A stretch of 64,000 nt of DNA from contig NZ_BJXJ01000024.1 of the NCBI RefSeq assembly GCF_007990935.1, positions 1 through 64,000 of the forward strand, written 5' to 3'. The stretch is from Vibrio sagamiensis NBRC 104589 (lineage in GTDB: Bacteria > Pseudomonadota > Gammaproteobacteria > Enterobacterales > Vibrionaceae). Numbering within the stretch: position 1 is the stretch's first letter; each line of letters begins with the position of its first letter. Under the pieces are notes generated by a model. The model saw only the letters and a program-made list of their open reading frames with translations. It ran no database searches and was not told where the DNA came from. Shown here in pieces: positions 8,068-17,554 of the stretch. A program made the position numbers and the translations under genes.

Positions 8068-8270
8068 ATGGTCGTTCAGAGACTGACTTGAATCTTGAGC
8101 ATGATATCGAGCTGATGAGGTATTGCGTTGTGCTTTAACCACCCTGACCATGGTCTCTAAAAGGAAATACCGAGTCAGTAACTTTCTCTAAAAAACAGAA
8201 CAGCTTTATACCTGGTCGTGAAACAACAAAGCTGTTAAACGCGTATGTTTATCCAAATTAAGGAACCGAT

Positions 8271-10391
8271 GTGAAACCAATCGTAATCAAACGAGATGGC
8301 TCGAGAGCGCCTTTTGAAAGAGCCCGAATTCAAGTTGCTATTGAATCGGCAGCGGAGCAAAAAAGCAAAGAAATCGCCATTTATGCTCTCAATGTTGCTC
8401 TTGCCATCGAAGTGAAACTGAGTGATCACGATGAAGTTCATATCCATGAGATACAAGATCTTGTTGAAAATGAACTGATGCAAGGTCCACATAAGTCATT
8501 GGCACGCTCTTATATCGAATACCGACACGATCGCGATATTGCAAGAGAAAAGCAAAGTGCACTTACGCGTGAAATCGAGGGACTTATCGAGGAAAGCAAC
8601 CTCGATCTGATCAACGAAAATGCCAATAAAGATGGTAAAGTCATTCCTACCCAACGGGATTTATTGGCGGGTATTGTTGCGAAACATTACGCTAAAACTC
8701 ATATTTTGCCACGAGATGTTGTGCTTGCTCATGAATCGGGTGATATCCATTATCATGATCTCGACTACGCGCCTTTTTTTCCGATGTTTAACTGTATGCT
8801 TATCGATTTACAAGGCATGCTTACCCATGGTTTCAAAATGGGCAATGCTGAGATTGATACGCCAAAATCGATTTCAACGGCAACGGCCGTTACCGCTCAA
8901 ATTATCGCGCAGGTGGCGAGTCATATTTACGGTGGGACGACAATCAATAGGATTGATGAAGTCCTAGAACCTTATGTCATCGCGAGCTTCGATAAACATT
9001 TAGAGGTAGCAAAAGAGTGGGGCATTACTGAACAACAAGCTTTTGCTAAGGCTCGAACCGAAAAAGAGTGCTACGACGCTTTCCAATCATTGGAATATGA
9101 AGTGAATACTTTGCATACAGCAAACGGGCAAACCCCCTTTGTTACCTTTGGTTTTGGCTTGGGTAAAAGCTGGGCATCACGTTTAATTCAGACGTCCATT
9201 TTAAACAATCGTATTGCTGGGCTTGGAAAAAACCATAAAACAGCTGTGTTCCCTAAGTTAGTCTTTGCCATTAAAGATGGGTTAAATCATCGTTCTACTG
9301 ATCCTAATTACGATATCAAACAACTCGCGCTTGAATGTGCTTCAAAAAGAATGTATCCGGATATCCTCAACTATGACAAAGTGGTGGAGATAACCGGTTC
9401 ATTTAAAACACCAATGGGTTGTCGAAGTTTCTTAGGGGTGTTCCAAGAGAATGGCGAGTTTATTCACGAAGGGCGTAATAACTTAGGTGTGGTCAGCTTG
9501 AACTTACCGCGAATTGCGCTTCGAGCGGCAGGCAATGAAGCACTTTTTTACGACTTATTAGATACACGCCTTCGCCTCGCTCGTAAAGCGTTAGAAACTC
9601 GTATTAGTCGTTTGGAAAATGTTAAAGCTCGTGTCGCGCCTATTTTGTATATGGAAGGGGCGTGTGGTGTACGTTTACAAGCGGATGATGCGATTGCTGA
9701 CATTTTCAAACATGGCCGAGCATCTATTTCCCTTGGCTATATCGGAATTCATGAAACCATACAAGCTCTGTTTTGCAATGACCGTCATGTCTACGATGAC
9801 CAAATACTTCGAGAAAAAGCCATTGCTATCATTCAATACATGAAAAAAGCGGTGAACCAATGGACGGATGAAACGGGATATGGATTTAGTCTGTATGCAA
9901 CACCGAGTGAAAACTTATGCAGCCGCTTCTGTCGCATTGATACCAAAGAGTTTGGTGTTATTGAAGGAGTGACGGATAAGGGATATTACACTAACAGTTT
10001 CCACCTAGATGTGGAAAAGAAAGTGAACCCGTACGATAAAATTGACTTTGAGATGCCATACCCAGAAATCTCGAGTGGTGGTTTTATCTGCTATGGTGAA
10101 TTTCCTAACATGCAACGTAACCTTGAAGCATTGGAAGATGTATGGGATTACAGTTACTCACGTGTGCCATATTATGGAACCAATACACCTATCGATGAAT
10201 GCTATGCGTGTGGCTTTAACGGCGAGTTCGAGTGTACGAGTAAAGGCTTTACTTGCCCAAATTGTGGTAATCATGATTCCACTAAAGTATCAGTGACACG
10301 TCGAGTATGCGGATATTTGGGGAGCCCAGATGCTCGGCCGTTTAACTTTGGCAAGCAAGAAGAAGTGAAAAGGCGAGTGAAACACCTTTAA
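8271..10391 (+). CDS. nrdD: anaerobic ribonucleoside-triphosphate reductase (class III)
   Basis: NrdD reduces ribonucleoside triphosphates to deoxy forms using a glycyl radical when oxygen is absent. The 706-aa product has an N-terminal ATP-cone (about 3-90, KPIVIKRDGSRAPFERARI), the barrel domain (HYHDLDYAPFFPMFNC), a C-terminal zinc site (CYACGF...CPNCGN) and the glycyl radical loop RRVCGYLG with Gly681. Length matches E. coli NrdD (712). The start is GTG at 8271, with aagga about 7 bases upstream. The activase gene nrdG starts 15 bases downstream, and the promoter region carries FNR and NrdR candidates. Confidence 0.97.
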   Translation: MKPIVIKRDGSRAPFERARIQVAIESAAEQKSKEIAIYALNVALAIEVKLSDHDEVHIHEIQDLVENELMQGPHKSLARSYIEYRHDRDIAREKQSALTREIEGLIEESNLDLINENANKDGKVIPTQRDLLAGIVAKHYAKTHILPRDVVLAHESGDIHYHDLDYAPFFPMFNCMLIDLQGMLTHGFKMGNAEIDTPKSISTATAVTAQIIAQVASHIYGGTTINRIDEVLEPYVIASFDKHLEVAKEWGITEQQAFAKARTEKECYDAFQSLEYEVNTLHTANGQTPFVTFGFGLGKSWASRLIQTSILNNRIAGLGKNHKTAVFPKLVFAIKDGLNHRSTDPNYDIKQLALECASKRMYPDILNYDKVVEITGSFKTPMGCRSFLGVFQENGEFIHEGRNNLGVVSLNLPRIALRAAGNEALFYDLLDTRLRLARKALETRISRLENVKARVAPILYMEGACGVRLQADDAIADIFKHGRASISLGYIGIHETIQALFCNDRHVYDDQILREKAIAIIQYMKKAVNQWTDETGYGFSLYATPSENLCSRFCRIDTKEFGVIEGVTDKGYYTNSFHLDVEKKVNPYDKIDFEMPYPEISSGGFICYGEFPNMQRNLEALEDVWDYSYSRVPYYGTNTPIDECYACGFNGEFECTSKGFTCPNCGNHDSTKVSVTRRVCGYLGSPDARPFNFGKQEEVKRRVKHL

Positions 10392-10406
10392 TGGGTATGA
10401 ATCCGA

Positions 10407-10886
10407 ATGAATTATATGCAATATTACCCACTTGATGTGGTGAATGGCCCTGGTACACGATGTACTTTATTTGTTTCGGGGTGCGAACATCAATGTCGTG
10501 GGTGCTACAATCAGTCAAGCCAATCTCTGAGTGCAGGTCAACCGTTTACCCAGCGAGCAGAAGATCAAATCATCGCTGATTTGAAGGACACTCGGATTAA
10601 ACGACGTGGCCTCTCTTTATCTGGTGGTGATCCCCTTCACCCTGCAAATGTACCGAGTATCCTCAAACTGGTACAACGCGTTCGAAAAGAATGTCCAGAT
10701 AAGGATATTTGGCTTTGGACTGGCTATCAACTTGAAGCTCTAAATGAAGCTCAAAGGGCCGTGATTGCTTTGATTGATACTTTGGTTGATGGAAAGTTTG
10801 AACAAGATAAAAAAGATTTGGATTTAGAGTGGCGAGGCAGCTCTAATCAGGTGATCTATCGATTTACAGAACGATTACTTAGGTAA
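10407..10886 (+). CDS. nrdG: anaerobic ribonucleotide reductase activating protein
   Basis: This radical-SAM activase installs the glycyl radical on NrdD. The 159-aa product carries the CxxxCxxC iron-sulfur motif (Cys26, Cys30, Cys33 in CEHQCRGCY) and the SAM-binding glycines LSLSGGDPL. It follows nrdD by 15 bases and is surely cotranscribed. The same pair next to an aminotransferase gene occurs in V. cholerae as I recall. Confidence 0.96.
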   Translation: MNYMQYYPLDVVNGPGTRCTLFVSGCEHQCRGCYNQSSQSLSAGQPFTQRAEDQIIADLKDTRIKRRGLSLSGGDPLHPANVPSILKLVQRVRKECPDKDIWLWTGYQLEALNEAQRAVIALIDTLVDGKFEQDKKDLDLEWRGSSNQVIYRFTERLLR

Positions 10887-11077
10887 TGAGGTAGCCAAAG
10901 TTCAATCAGGTAAATGAAGGTAATTGTGCTTTTTTGCAATGAGCCCGCTCATAAAAAATGCAATTGACCAACATTTTATACCTTAATCGATGAAATGCGA
11001 CAAAAAGTCTTTCTGAATTCAACCTGAAAATGATAACGTTAGGTCCACTTCTTGGATTTCAAAGGGTTATGACTTTC

Positions 11078-12265
11078 ATGTTTTCTCATCTTCCAACAAC
11101 AGAATTAGATCCTATTTTATCTTTATCGGTTGCTTATCGAAACGATCCTCGTCCAGATAAGATCGACCTTGGCATTGGCGTGTACAAAAATAGTGTGGGT
11201 GAAACGCCAATCATGAAGGCGGTTCAAAGTGCGCAAGATATTGTCATATCAAATCAAAAAACAAAATCTTATGTCGGCTTAGCGGGTTGTGAAGAGTTCA
11301 ACCAATGTATGACGAGCCTACTTTTGCAAGGGACTTCAGCAATGGGGAGGGTGGCGACCGTCCAAACGCCAGGAGCAAGTGGGGCGCTGCGTATGTTGGC
11401 AGACCTAATGAAGCTTGTGCAACCTGATACGACCGTTTGGATCTCTAACCCTAGTTATATTAATCATAAGCCAATAATGGAAGCAGCTGGGCTTAACGTT
11501 AAGTTGTATCATTATTTCTCGCCAGAAACAAAGCATGTCGACACTGCTCAAATGCTGGATGATCTCTCCAAAGCTGGCCCGTCAGATGTCGTGTTGCTTC
11601 ATGGCTGTTGTCATAATCCTACAGGGGCTGACTTCGACTTCTCTGTTTGGCAAGCCATTACTGAGTTGTCACAGAAAAATGGCTTCATTCCTTTTGTTGA
11701 TGTGGCTTACCAAGGGTTTGGCGATGGCCTTGAAGAGGATGCGAAAGGCTTACGCTTTATGGCTGATAATGTTGAAGAAATGTTAATCACAAAATCTTGC
11801 TCCAAAAACTTTGGTCTTTATCGTGAACGAACCGGAGCTGCAGTCATAATAGGTAAAAATATTCAAGATGTTACGAATGCTAAAGGTAAATTACTGAATG
11901 TTGTCCGTACTAACTATACCATGCCACCTGATCATGGTGCTGCTTTAGTAAAAACGATTTTACAAGATACCCATCTAACATCTGTTTGGAAACAAGAACT
12001 TGGTGAAATGCAGCAACGTTTAGTTAGTTTGCGTCAAGCTTTATGCCATCAATTAAGAACGGAGCACAACACAGATCGCTTTGATTTTATTGAAAATCAT
12101 AAAGGGATGTTTAGCGTTATTGGTTTTAGTCAAGCTCAAATGACCCAACTACAACAGCAATTTGGTGTTTATGGTGTTGGAGACGGTAGAGTTAACATTG
12201 CTGGTTTAACAGAAACGGCGATTCCTTATGTGGCAAACGCTATTCACAATATTGCTCAAGTTTAA
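11078..12265 (+). CDS. aspartate/aromatic aminotransferase family (TyrB/AspC-like)
   Basis: This PLP enzyme belongs to aminotransferase class I, subgroup Ia, transferring amino groups between aspartate or aromatic amino acids and 2-oxoglutarate. Visible are the N-terminal DPRPDKIDLGIGVYKN, the HGCCHNPTGAD loop, FVDVAYQGFG and the PLP lysine in SCSKNFGLYRERTGA (Lys243). Length from ATG 11078 is 395 aa, like E. coli TyrB (397), and that start (MFSHLP) aligns with TyrB. The upstream ATGs at 11069 and 11030 are less likely; an aaaggg ribosome binding site ends 11 bases before 11078. Which substrates dominate cannot be told. Confidence 0.9.
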   Translation: MFSHLPTTELDPILSLSVAYRNDPRPDKIDLGIGVYKNSVGETPIMKAVQSAQDIVISNQKTKSYVGLAGCEEFNQCMTSLLLQGTSAMGRVATVQTPGASGALRMLADLMKLVQPDTTVWISNPSYINHKPIMEAAGLNVKLYHYFSPETKHVDTAQMLDDLSKAGPSDVVLLHGCCHNPTGADFDFSVWQAITELSQKNGFIPFVDVAYQGFGDGLEEDAKGLRFMADNVEEMLITKSCSKNFGLYRERTGAAVIIGKNIQDVTNAKGKLLNVVRTNYTMPPDHGAALVKTILQDTHLTSVWKQELGEMQQRLVSLRQALCHQLRTEHNTDRFDFIENHKGMFSVIGFSQAQMTQLQQQFGVYGVGDGRVNIAGLTETAIPYVANAIHNIAQV

Positions 12266-12326
12266 AGGCTTTTTGAACGTTGACAAATGGTAATGGTCAT
12301 TGACTACCTGTTGTATTTTTTAATTT

Positions 12327-12354
12327 AGCCTCTCTATTTATTGAGAGGCTTTTT
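12327..12354 (+). terminator. rho-independent terminator of the aminotransferase gene
   Basis: An 8-bp stem (agcctctc, 12327-12334; gagaggct, 12343-12350) is followed by a T-run ending at 12354. Confidence 0.85.
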
Positions 12355-12508
12355 CGAAAAAAACCGGAGGCGTGTTTTTAATAGATGATAATATAATGTC
12401 ATACGACAGGATAAAATCTAGTGCCTGTCTTTTAGAGATGCACTTAAAAATATATTTACGAAAGGTGCATTACAAGATGTCACAAGCAAGTTTAAAATTC
12501 AGATTTTT

Positions 12509-13042
12509 TTAGTAATTAAAGCGAGCCGACAACACTATTTGTGAACCATAAATAGCATTATCTTTTAACTCAGTACCAATGGAAAGCTGTTGCGTTGAAT
12601 AGAAACGGGCACCAACATTATATATAAGATTTGACTCATCATTATCAACAAGCTGACCAAGGCGAGCGTGTAGTTCTAAATTTTTCATAAACCAGATACG
12701 GGTGCCTATGTTAATTTCTGTTCTCCATTTATTGCCGATAATATCATCGTTTTCAGATTTGACGTTATGTACAAGCATTTGTCCATAAATATCAGCAAAC
12801 TGGCCAGCAGGACCATTAAAGCCAATACCAGCAGCTATATCCCAGTCATTATCAAATTCTGTATCAATGCGGCCAATAAAATGAGAGTTTTGAGTAAAGT
12901 AGGTTGATGCTTCACCTCCAAATGTACCAGGGCTTGTCCCCATACGTACTTCCATCATGTTGTAGTTAAAATTATTGGCGTATGTATAAAATGGAAAAAT
13001 AGTGCATAAACCCAAGGTCATAGCCTTTATAACTTTTAACAT
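12509..13042 (-). CDS. putative outer-membrane beta-barrel protein, 177 aa
   Basis: From ATG 13042 (ggag about 9 bases upstream) the product has a signal peptide (LKVIKAMTLGLCTIFPF, cut after TYA) and then alternating polar/hydrophobic strands typical of a small outer-membrane barrel: MEVRMGTSPGTFGG, DIAAGIGFNGPAGQF, INIGTRIWFM, YNVGARFYSTQQLSIGTEL. It ends in RFNY, and an aromatic last residue is a beta-barrel assembly signal. I recall similar vibrio hypothetical proteins but no known function. The frame extends to 13063, but that start lacks a ribosome binding site. It is divergent from modABC. Confidence 0.65.
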   Translation of the reverse strand: MLKVIKAMTLGLCTIFPFYTYANNFNYNMMEVRMGTSPGTFGGEASTYFTQNSHFIGRIDTEFDNDWDIAAGIGFNGPAGQFADIYGQMLVHNVKSENDDIIGNKWRTEINIGTRIWFMKNLELHARLGQLVDNDESNLIYNVGARFYSTQQLSIGTELKDNAIYGSQIVLSARFNY

Positions 13043-13326
13043 GGAGGTCTCCAAAACAATCAATTCTTTTACCTAGCTTTGGCAAGGTATATAACAAAAA
13101 AGTTACAATATCACGTTCGATCGTTAACGTCATGCATTAGTTTTATTCAAATAACCTTTCCCCCCTTTAATGATCTGTCAGTAAATAAAATGCCTAAAAA
13201 CTTGAGTCAAAGGGCAAGATAACGTTATGATGTATAAGGGTTTAATCTGTAAGGTGATATCTATTGCTACTGTTTGTTTTAGCAATATTACTTTCTCCAT
13301 AAAAGAGTTTTAAAAGGAATGTATTT

Positions 13327-14076
13327 ATGAAAAAATGGTTAATACTAGCTTACATGACGTTATTGCTAGGCTCACAAAACTCGGTTTATGCCGCTGATAT
13401 TAAAGTATATGCAGCATCATCAATGACTAATGTAATTAACGATGTTGCACAAGAATTTGAAAAAAAGTTCCATATTAAAGTGATACCTGTTTATGGAGGC
13501 TCATCTTCACTAGCACGCCAGATTATTAATGGGGCTCCTGCCGATATTTTTATTTCAGCTAATTCAAAATGGATGGAATTTGTGGTTCAAGATAAGAATA
13601 TTTCAAGTGACCATATGACAAATTTAGCCACTAATCGACTAGTCGTGATCACTCCAAGTTCATCTAAGCTTGCTAGACTAGAGCTCTCCGACTTGACACA
13701 ATGGCAATCAGCTTTAAACGGTGGTCGTTTAGCGATGGGAGACTCTGCTTCGGTACCAGCTGGGATTTATGCAAAGCAAGCATTGACAGCTTTGAAGCAT
13801 TGGGCTGCACTTGAAAGCTCAGCTGCACCAACAAAAAATGTTCGCTTGGCACTCGCCTTAGTCGGGCGTGGTGAATCTCCTTTAGGGATTGTCTATAAAA
13901 CTGATGCACAATTGACCGATACCGTCAAGATTGTTGGGGAGTTTAATGAAAGCTCTCATGATAAAATCGTGTATCCTGCTGCCATCATAGAGCAATCTGA
14001 GCAAGCAATGTTATTTTTTGACTATTTACGCTCATTTCAAGCAAAGCGTATTCTTAATCAATACGGTTTTCAATAA
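13327..14076 (+). CDS. modA: molybdate ABC transporter, periplasmic binding protein
   Basis: ModA captures molybdate (or tungstate) in the periplasm. The signal peptide (KKWLILAYMTLLLGS, cut after VYA) precedes IKVYAASSMTNVINDVAQEF; the oxyanion-binding pattern continues with YGGSSSLARQI, GAPADIFISAN and the SVPAGIYAKQAL segment. The length of 249 aa is normal. A ribosome binding site (aaagga) lies 6 bases upstream. First gene of modABC, with modB starting 14 bases later. A 28-codon ORF (13227-13313) lies just upstream and could be a leader peptide or chance. Confidence 0.95.
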   Translation: MKKWLILAYMTLLLGSQNSVYAADIKVYAASSMTNVINDVAQEFEKKFHIKVIPVYGGSSSLARQIINGAPADIFISANSKWMEFVVQDKNISSDHMTNLATNRLVVITPSSSKLARLELSDLTQWQSALNGGRLAMGDSASVPAGIYAKQALTALKHWAALESSAAPTKNVRLALALVGRGESPLGIVYKTDAQLTDTVKIVGEFNESSHDKIVYPAAIIEQSEQAMLFFDYLRSFQAKRILNQYGFQ

Positions 14077-14090
14077 TAAGGCCATTAAGA

Positions 14091-14780
14091 GTGACAGAAC
14101 TTGAATCTCAAGCATTAATGTTAAGCTTGAAAGTCGGATTTTATACCATTTTATGGCTCATACCGCTCGGTATAGGTTTAGCTTGGTTACTTTCACGAAC
14201 TGAATTTATAGGAAAGTCAATCCTAGATAGTCTGGTTCATTTACCACTTGTTTTACCCCCTGTAGTTATTGGTTATCTTTTGCTTATAACCCTAGGAAAG
14301 AACGGTATAATTGGTCATTGGCTTTATGAGCATTTTGGTTTGATTTTTAGCTTCAACTGGAAAGGCGCAGTCGTTGCATGTATGGTCGTTGCTCTACCTC
14401 TGATGGTACGCTCGATACGTTTGAGTCTTGATAGTGTTGACCCTAAACTGGAGTATGCGGCTGCTACACTTGGTGCATCGCCAGTCAAAGTTTTTTTCAC
14501 CATTACTTTACCACTTACAATTCCTGGTATCATTACTGGCACTATGCTTGCCTTTGCTCGCAGCCTTGGGGAGTTTGGAGCGACAATAAGCTTTGTTTCC
14601 AATATCCCAGGTGAAACACAAACAATTCCATTAGCTATGTATAATTTTATCGAAACTCCTGGGGCAGAGATGGAGGCAGCTCGTTTATGTATTATTTCTA
14701 TTGTTCTAGCACTTTCTAGCTTAATGATCTCCGAATGGCTGAGTCGTAAGGCTATGCGCTGCCTAGGAGAAATAAAATGA
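14091..14780 (+). CDS. modB: molybdate ABC transporter, permease
   Basis: The 229-aa inner-membrane protein has five to six hydrophobic segments. The EAA loop, which docks on the ATPase, reads EYAAATLGASPVKVFFTITLP. The start is GTG at 14091, and the product begins TELESQALMLSLKVG, as ModB does. The stop codon overlaps the modC start by 4 bases, so the two are translationally coupled. Confidence 0.95.
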   Translation: MTELESQALMLSLKVGFYTILWLIPLGIGLAWLLSRTEFIGKSILDSLVHLPLVLPPVVIGYLLLITLGKNGIIGHWLYEHFGLIFSFNWKGAVVACMVVALPLMVRSIRLSLDSVDPKLEYAAATLGASPVKVFFTITLPLTIPGIITGTMLAFARSLGEFGATISFVSNIPGETQTIPLAMYNFIETPGAEMEAARLCIISIVLALSSLMISEWLSRKAMRCLGEIK

Positions 14781-15886
14781 GCATCAAAATTCGATTTAAA
14801 CAGTCATTTTCTGATGCTGTTTTTGACATTGACTTAACCTTGCCTCGACAGGGGATAAGCGCATTATTTGGCCGTTCAGGTGCTGGTAAAACAACCATTA
14901 TTAATGTTATTAGTGGCTTGATGACACCATCTGAAGGACAAGTTAGCATTGGAGAACATATCTTATTTGATAGTCAGCAGGGCATTAATTTACCCATTCA
15001 CAAACGAAATATTGGTTATGTTTTCCAAGATTCACGTTTGTTTCCTCATTATTCTGTTAGAGGTAACCTTCTATACGGTATGATTAAGGAGGACAAGCAA
15101 TATTTTGATACTATCGTAAAACTTCTTGCTATCGATTCACTTCTTAACCGTTTTCCCATTTCACTTTCTGGAGGAGAAAAACAACGGGTTGCGATAGCCA
15201 GGGCACTATTATCGAAACCTGATTTGCTATTAATGGATGAACCACTAGCTTCATTGGACTTACCACGTAAAAGAGAGATCTTACCATTCTTGGAGGAACT
15301 TTCTCATACTGTCAATATACCGATTGTTTATGTTTCACATAGCTTGCAAGAAATCGCTCGCCTTTCAAATCATTTATCGATCCTAGATCATGGTCGAATT
15401 ACTACTTCTGGCCCTTTGGAAAAGGTTTGGAGCTCGAAAGAGATGCTGCCATGGCAATCATTCAATGAACATAGCAACTTTTTTCAAGGTAAAGTAATAG
15501 AGCAAAACGATACCTATGCTATGACAAAAGTTGAATTTGGCCCTGAAGTTTTTTTGTGGGTTCAGAGGATAGAAGCAAAACTGGGGTCTTTTATCCGTTT
15601 ACAAGTGCGTTCAAGTGATGTTTCTATTTCACTGGAAAAACCAGGTGCTACTTCAATTCGAAATGTGCTTCTAGGTGAGGTGACTTCTATAGTAGGGGCA
15701 GGGTGTAGTAAGGAATCACACAGTGTGACGGTGTTACTTGAATTGGCTCATTCATGTTACATGTCTGCTAACCTAACCAAGTGGGCTGTTGCTGACTTAA
15801 ATTTGCAGGTAGGAAATAAGGTTTATGTACAAGTAAAGGGAGTTGCGATCAATCTCCAAGACTCACGTTCTACCTGTCAAGGTTGA
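14777..15886 (+). CDS. modC: molybdate ABC transporter, ATPase
   Basis: The 369-aa ABC ATPase powers molybdate uptake. Walker A reads GRSGAGKTT (about 32-40), the signature LSGGEKQRVAIARAL, and Walker B LLLMDEPLASLD. The C-terminal 75 residues form a molybdate-binding TOBE (molbindin) domain (SSDVSISLEKPGATSIRN), which distinguishes ModC from other importer ATPases. No modE gene is visible in the window. Confidence 0.95.
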   Translation: MSIKIRFKQSFSDAVFDIDLTLPRQGISALFGRSGAGKTTIINVISGLMTPSEGQVSIGEHILFDSQQGINLPIHKRNIGYVFQDSRLFPHYSVRGNLLYGMIKEDKQYFDTIVKLLAIDSLLNRFPISLSGGEKQRVAIARALLSKPDLLLMDEPLASLDLPRKREILPFLEELSHTVNIPIVYVSHSLQEIARLSNHLSILDHGRITTSGPLEKVWSSKEMLPWQSFNEHSNFFQGKVIEQNDTYAMTKVEFGPEVFLWVQRIEAKLGSFIRLQVRSSDVSISLEKPGATSIRNVLLGEVTSIVGAGCSKESHSVTVLLELAHSCYMSANLTKWAVADLNLQVGNKVYVQVKGVAINLQDSRSTCQG

Positions 15887-15898
15887 TTCTATTTAAAC

Positions 15899-15930
15899 AA
15901 AAACGTCATGTATTAAAGCACGACGTTTTT
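15899..15930. terminator. bidirectional hairpin between modC and the DUF3069 gene
   Basis: aaaaacgtc (15899-15907) pairs with gacgttttt (15922-15930). The A-rich left flank and T-rich right flank suit termination in both directions between convergent genes. Confidence 0.8.
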
Positions 15931-15960
15931 CACATTACGTTAGGTTGTAATCCCAGTAGA

Positions 15961-16401
15961 TTATTTGGCAAATACGTCTTTAAATTCACGTTTGAGTAAT
16001 GGATCTCGGCGTGCTTTCTTTACTTGCTTAACCATATCTTTTACACAGTTATGTAATACATTATCAAGGAGTTGGGCACGGTAATCTTCCTTATCTTCGT
16101 CGCTCATACTTTCAGGTAAATTTAAGGTTGGAAACTCTTCCATCACATTAATGCCGGCGAATGCTTGTCCAACTGATACGAGTGCGTGGAACTGTTCAAA
16201 GTTGTCCAAAATATTCTGAGCGCTTGCTGGCATGCTATCCCAAGATTCACGAACGGCCTCTTCTGAAACTTCATGAATGGACACTACCATAGCGAACATT
16301 TCTTCTGGCACTTCGTCAAACTCGATGACTTTTCTTAACTCAGGTGAAATTGTTGCAAGATCAACTTTGGTGCTTGCTTCGTTCTTCGTGACTTCTGACA
16401 T
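15961..16401 (-). CDS. DUF3069 family protein, 146 aa
   Basis: The sequence (SPELRKVIEFDEVPEEM, SIHEVSEEAVRESWDSMP, FPTLNLPESMSDEDKEDYRAQLL) matches my recollection of DUF3069, a conserved family of vibrios and Shewanella without assigned function. The protein is soluble, acidic and helical, with a basic C-terminal segment (VKQVKKARRDPLLKREF). A good ribosome binding site is not obvious. It forms a single-gene unit convergent with modC and divergent from the diguanylate cyclase gene. Confidence 0.7.
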   Translation of the reverse strand: MSEVTKNEASTKVDLATISPELRKVIEFDEVPEEMFAMVVSIHEVSEEAVRESWDSMPASAQNILDNFEQFHALVSVGQAFAGINVMEEFPTLNLPESMSDEDKEDYRAQLLDNVLHNCVKDMVKQVKKARRDPLLKREFKDVFAK

Positions 16402-16612
16402 GGTATCGTTCTCATTACAAAAAGCGGGAATATTAATCCCAAATACATTAAATATCTACCATAAGCTAATGGTAAAAGATTCACTCAATGGCTAGTGAAC
16501 AAAAATATAGCATTTATTTTGTGAAAGAATAATACAAACATCATGCAATGGTTTACTTTTAATAATGTAAATAAAATATTGTGAGACTGACATGTATCCA
16601 ACAGGAACTGCC

Positions 16613-17554
16613 ATGCGCATTCTTTTAGTTGATGATATCAAAATTGATAGAAAGCAATTGGCAATAAGGTTACAACAGCAAGGGCATGATGTTGAAGCTG
16701 TGAGTAGTGGGCAGGAAGCTCTTGATATATATGAGAGTTTTAATCCAGAGCTGATCCTTCTCGATATTGCTATGCCAAATATGACAGGGTTCGAAGTTTC
16801 ATTAAGAGTGAGACAGAAATTCCCAGATTGGGTGCCGATCATCTTCCTCAGCAGTTACGATGAACCTGAAACAATTGCCAAAGCCATTGCTGCTGGTGGT
16901 GACGATTATCTTATCAAACCAGTAGATAACTTAGTGTTGAACTCTAAATTAATGGCAATGCAAAGAATTGCTTTAATGCGAAGAGAGCTTAATCGAGTAA
17001 CAAGAAAATTAGACGCAATGAACGTTTTACTTCAGCAGCAAGCAAATGAAGATGGTTTGACCAAGATTTACAATCGTCGATATATCGATACACAGTTAAA
17101 AGCTATGATTGCTTGGCATGGTCGTCACCGAATTCCTATGGCAATAATCCTCATTGATATCGATTTTTTTAAGTCCTTTAATGATAATTATGGTCATATT
17201 GAAGGAGATCTCTGTTTACAAGCCATTGCACAGCAGCTTAAAGCAACGTTTTGTAGAGCTGGAGAGTTTGTTGGTCGTTACGGTGGAGAAGAATTTATTT
17301 TGTTATTTAGCAGTACCAACCATGAAACGGCTGAGAAAGAAGCGATACGAGCCAATCAAGCGCTACTTTCATTAGATTACCCTCATGTATACTCTAGAGT
17401 TTCAACTATTGTTACAGCGTCACAGGGTGTATTCGCATTTCAACCAACAGGCAAAGAGAACATTTCATATGTTTATTCAATGGCTGATAAAGCGTTATAC
17501 CAGTCAAAATCTCGGGGAAGAAATTGCTATACAGTTATTAAATTACAGGAATAA
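16613..17554 (+). CDS. response regulator with diguanylate cyclase (GGEEF) output
   Basis: The N-terminal receiver domain (1-120) has the acidic pair in LLVDD, phospho-acceptor Asp51 (LLDIAMPNMTG) and Lys102 (YLIKPV). A helical linker (QQQANEDGLTKIYNRR) leads to a GGDEF domain with an intact GGEEF active site (224-228), so it should make cyclic di-GMP under phosphorylation control. Where the inhibitory I-site RxxD is expected, the sequence reads Arg-Ala-Gly-Glu (215-218), a conservative Asp-to-Glu change that may weaken product feedback. The ATG at 16613 has caggaa 6 bases upstream and begins exactly at the receiver domain; the ATG at 16592 is less likely. No cognate kinase gene is adjacent. 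Confidence 0.88.
   Translation: MRILLVDDIKIDRKQLAIRLQQQGHDVEAVSSGQEALDIYESFNPELILLDIAMPNMTGFEVSLRVRQKFPDWVPIIFLSSYDEPETIAKAIAAGGDDYLIKPVDNLVLNSKLMAMQRIALMRRELNRVTRKLDAMNVLLQQQANEDGLTKIYNRRYIDTQLKAMIAWHGRHRIPMAIILIDIDFFKSFNDNYGHIEGDLCLQAIAQQLKATFCRAGEFVGRYGGEEFILLFSSTNHETAEKEAIRANQALLSLDYPHVYSRVSTIVTASQGVFAFQPTGKENISYVYSMADKALYQSKSRGRNCYTVIKLQE

Larger units (their letters stand above)
7749..8270. promoter_or_regulatory. nrdDG upstream region
   Basis: This 520-base region has no convincing gene. It holds a near-consensus FNR site, two palindromes arranged like NrdR boxes and, near the gene, a 9-bp inverted repeat (aacagcttt and aaagctgtt, about 8198-8240). The leader is about 200 bases from the last box to the nrdD start. 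The FNR and NrdR sites are listed separately. Confidence 0.6.

Noticed and set aside
13205..13245. ModE operator upstream of modA (cgttat...ataagg)
   Set aside because: The half-sites are only 5 bases apart, whereas the E. coli modA site separates them by about 12; no modE gene is visible, so I did not list it.
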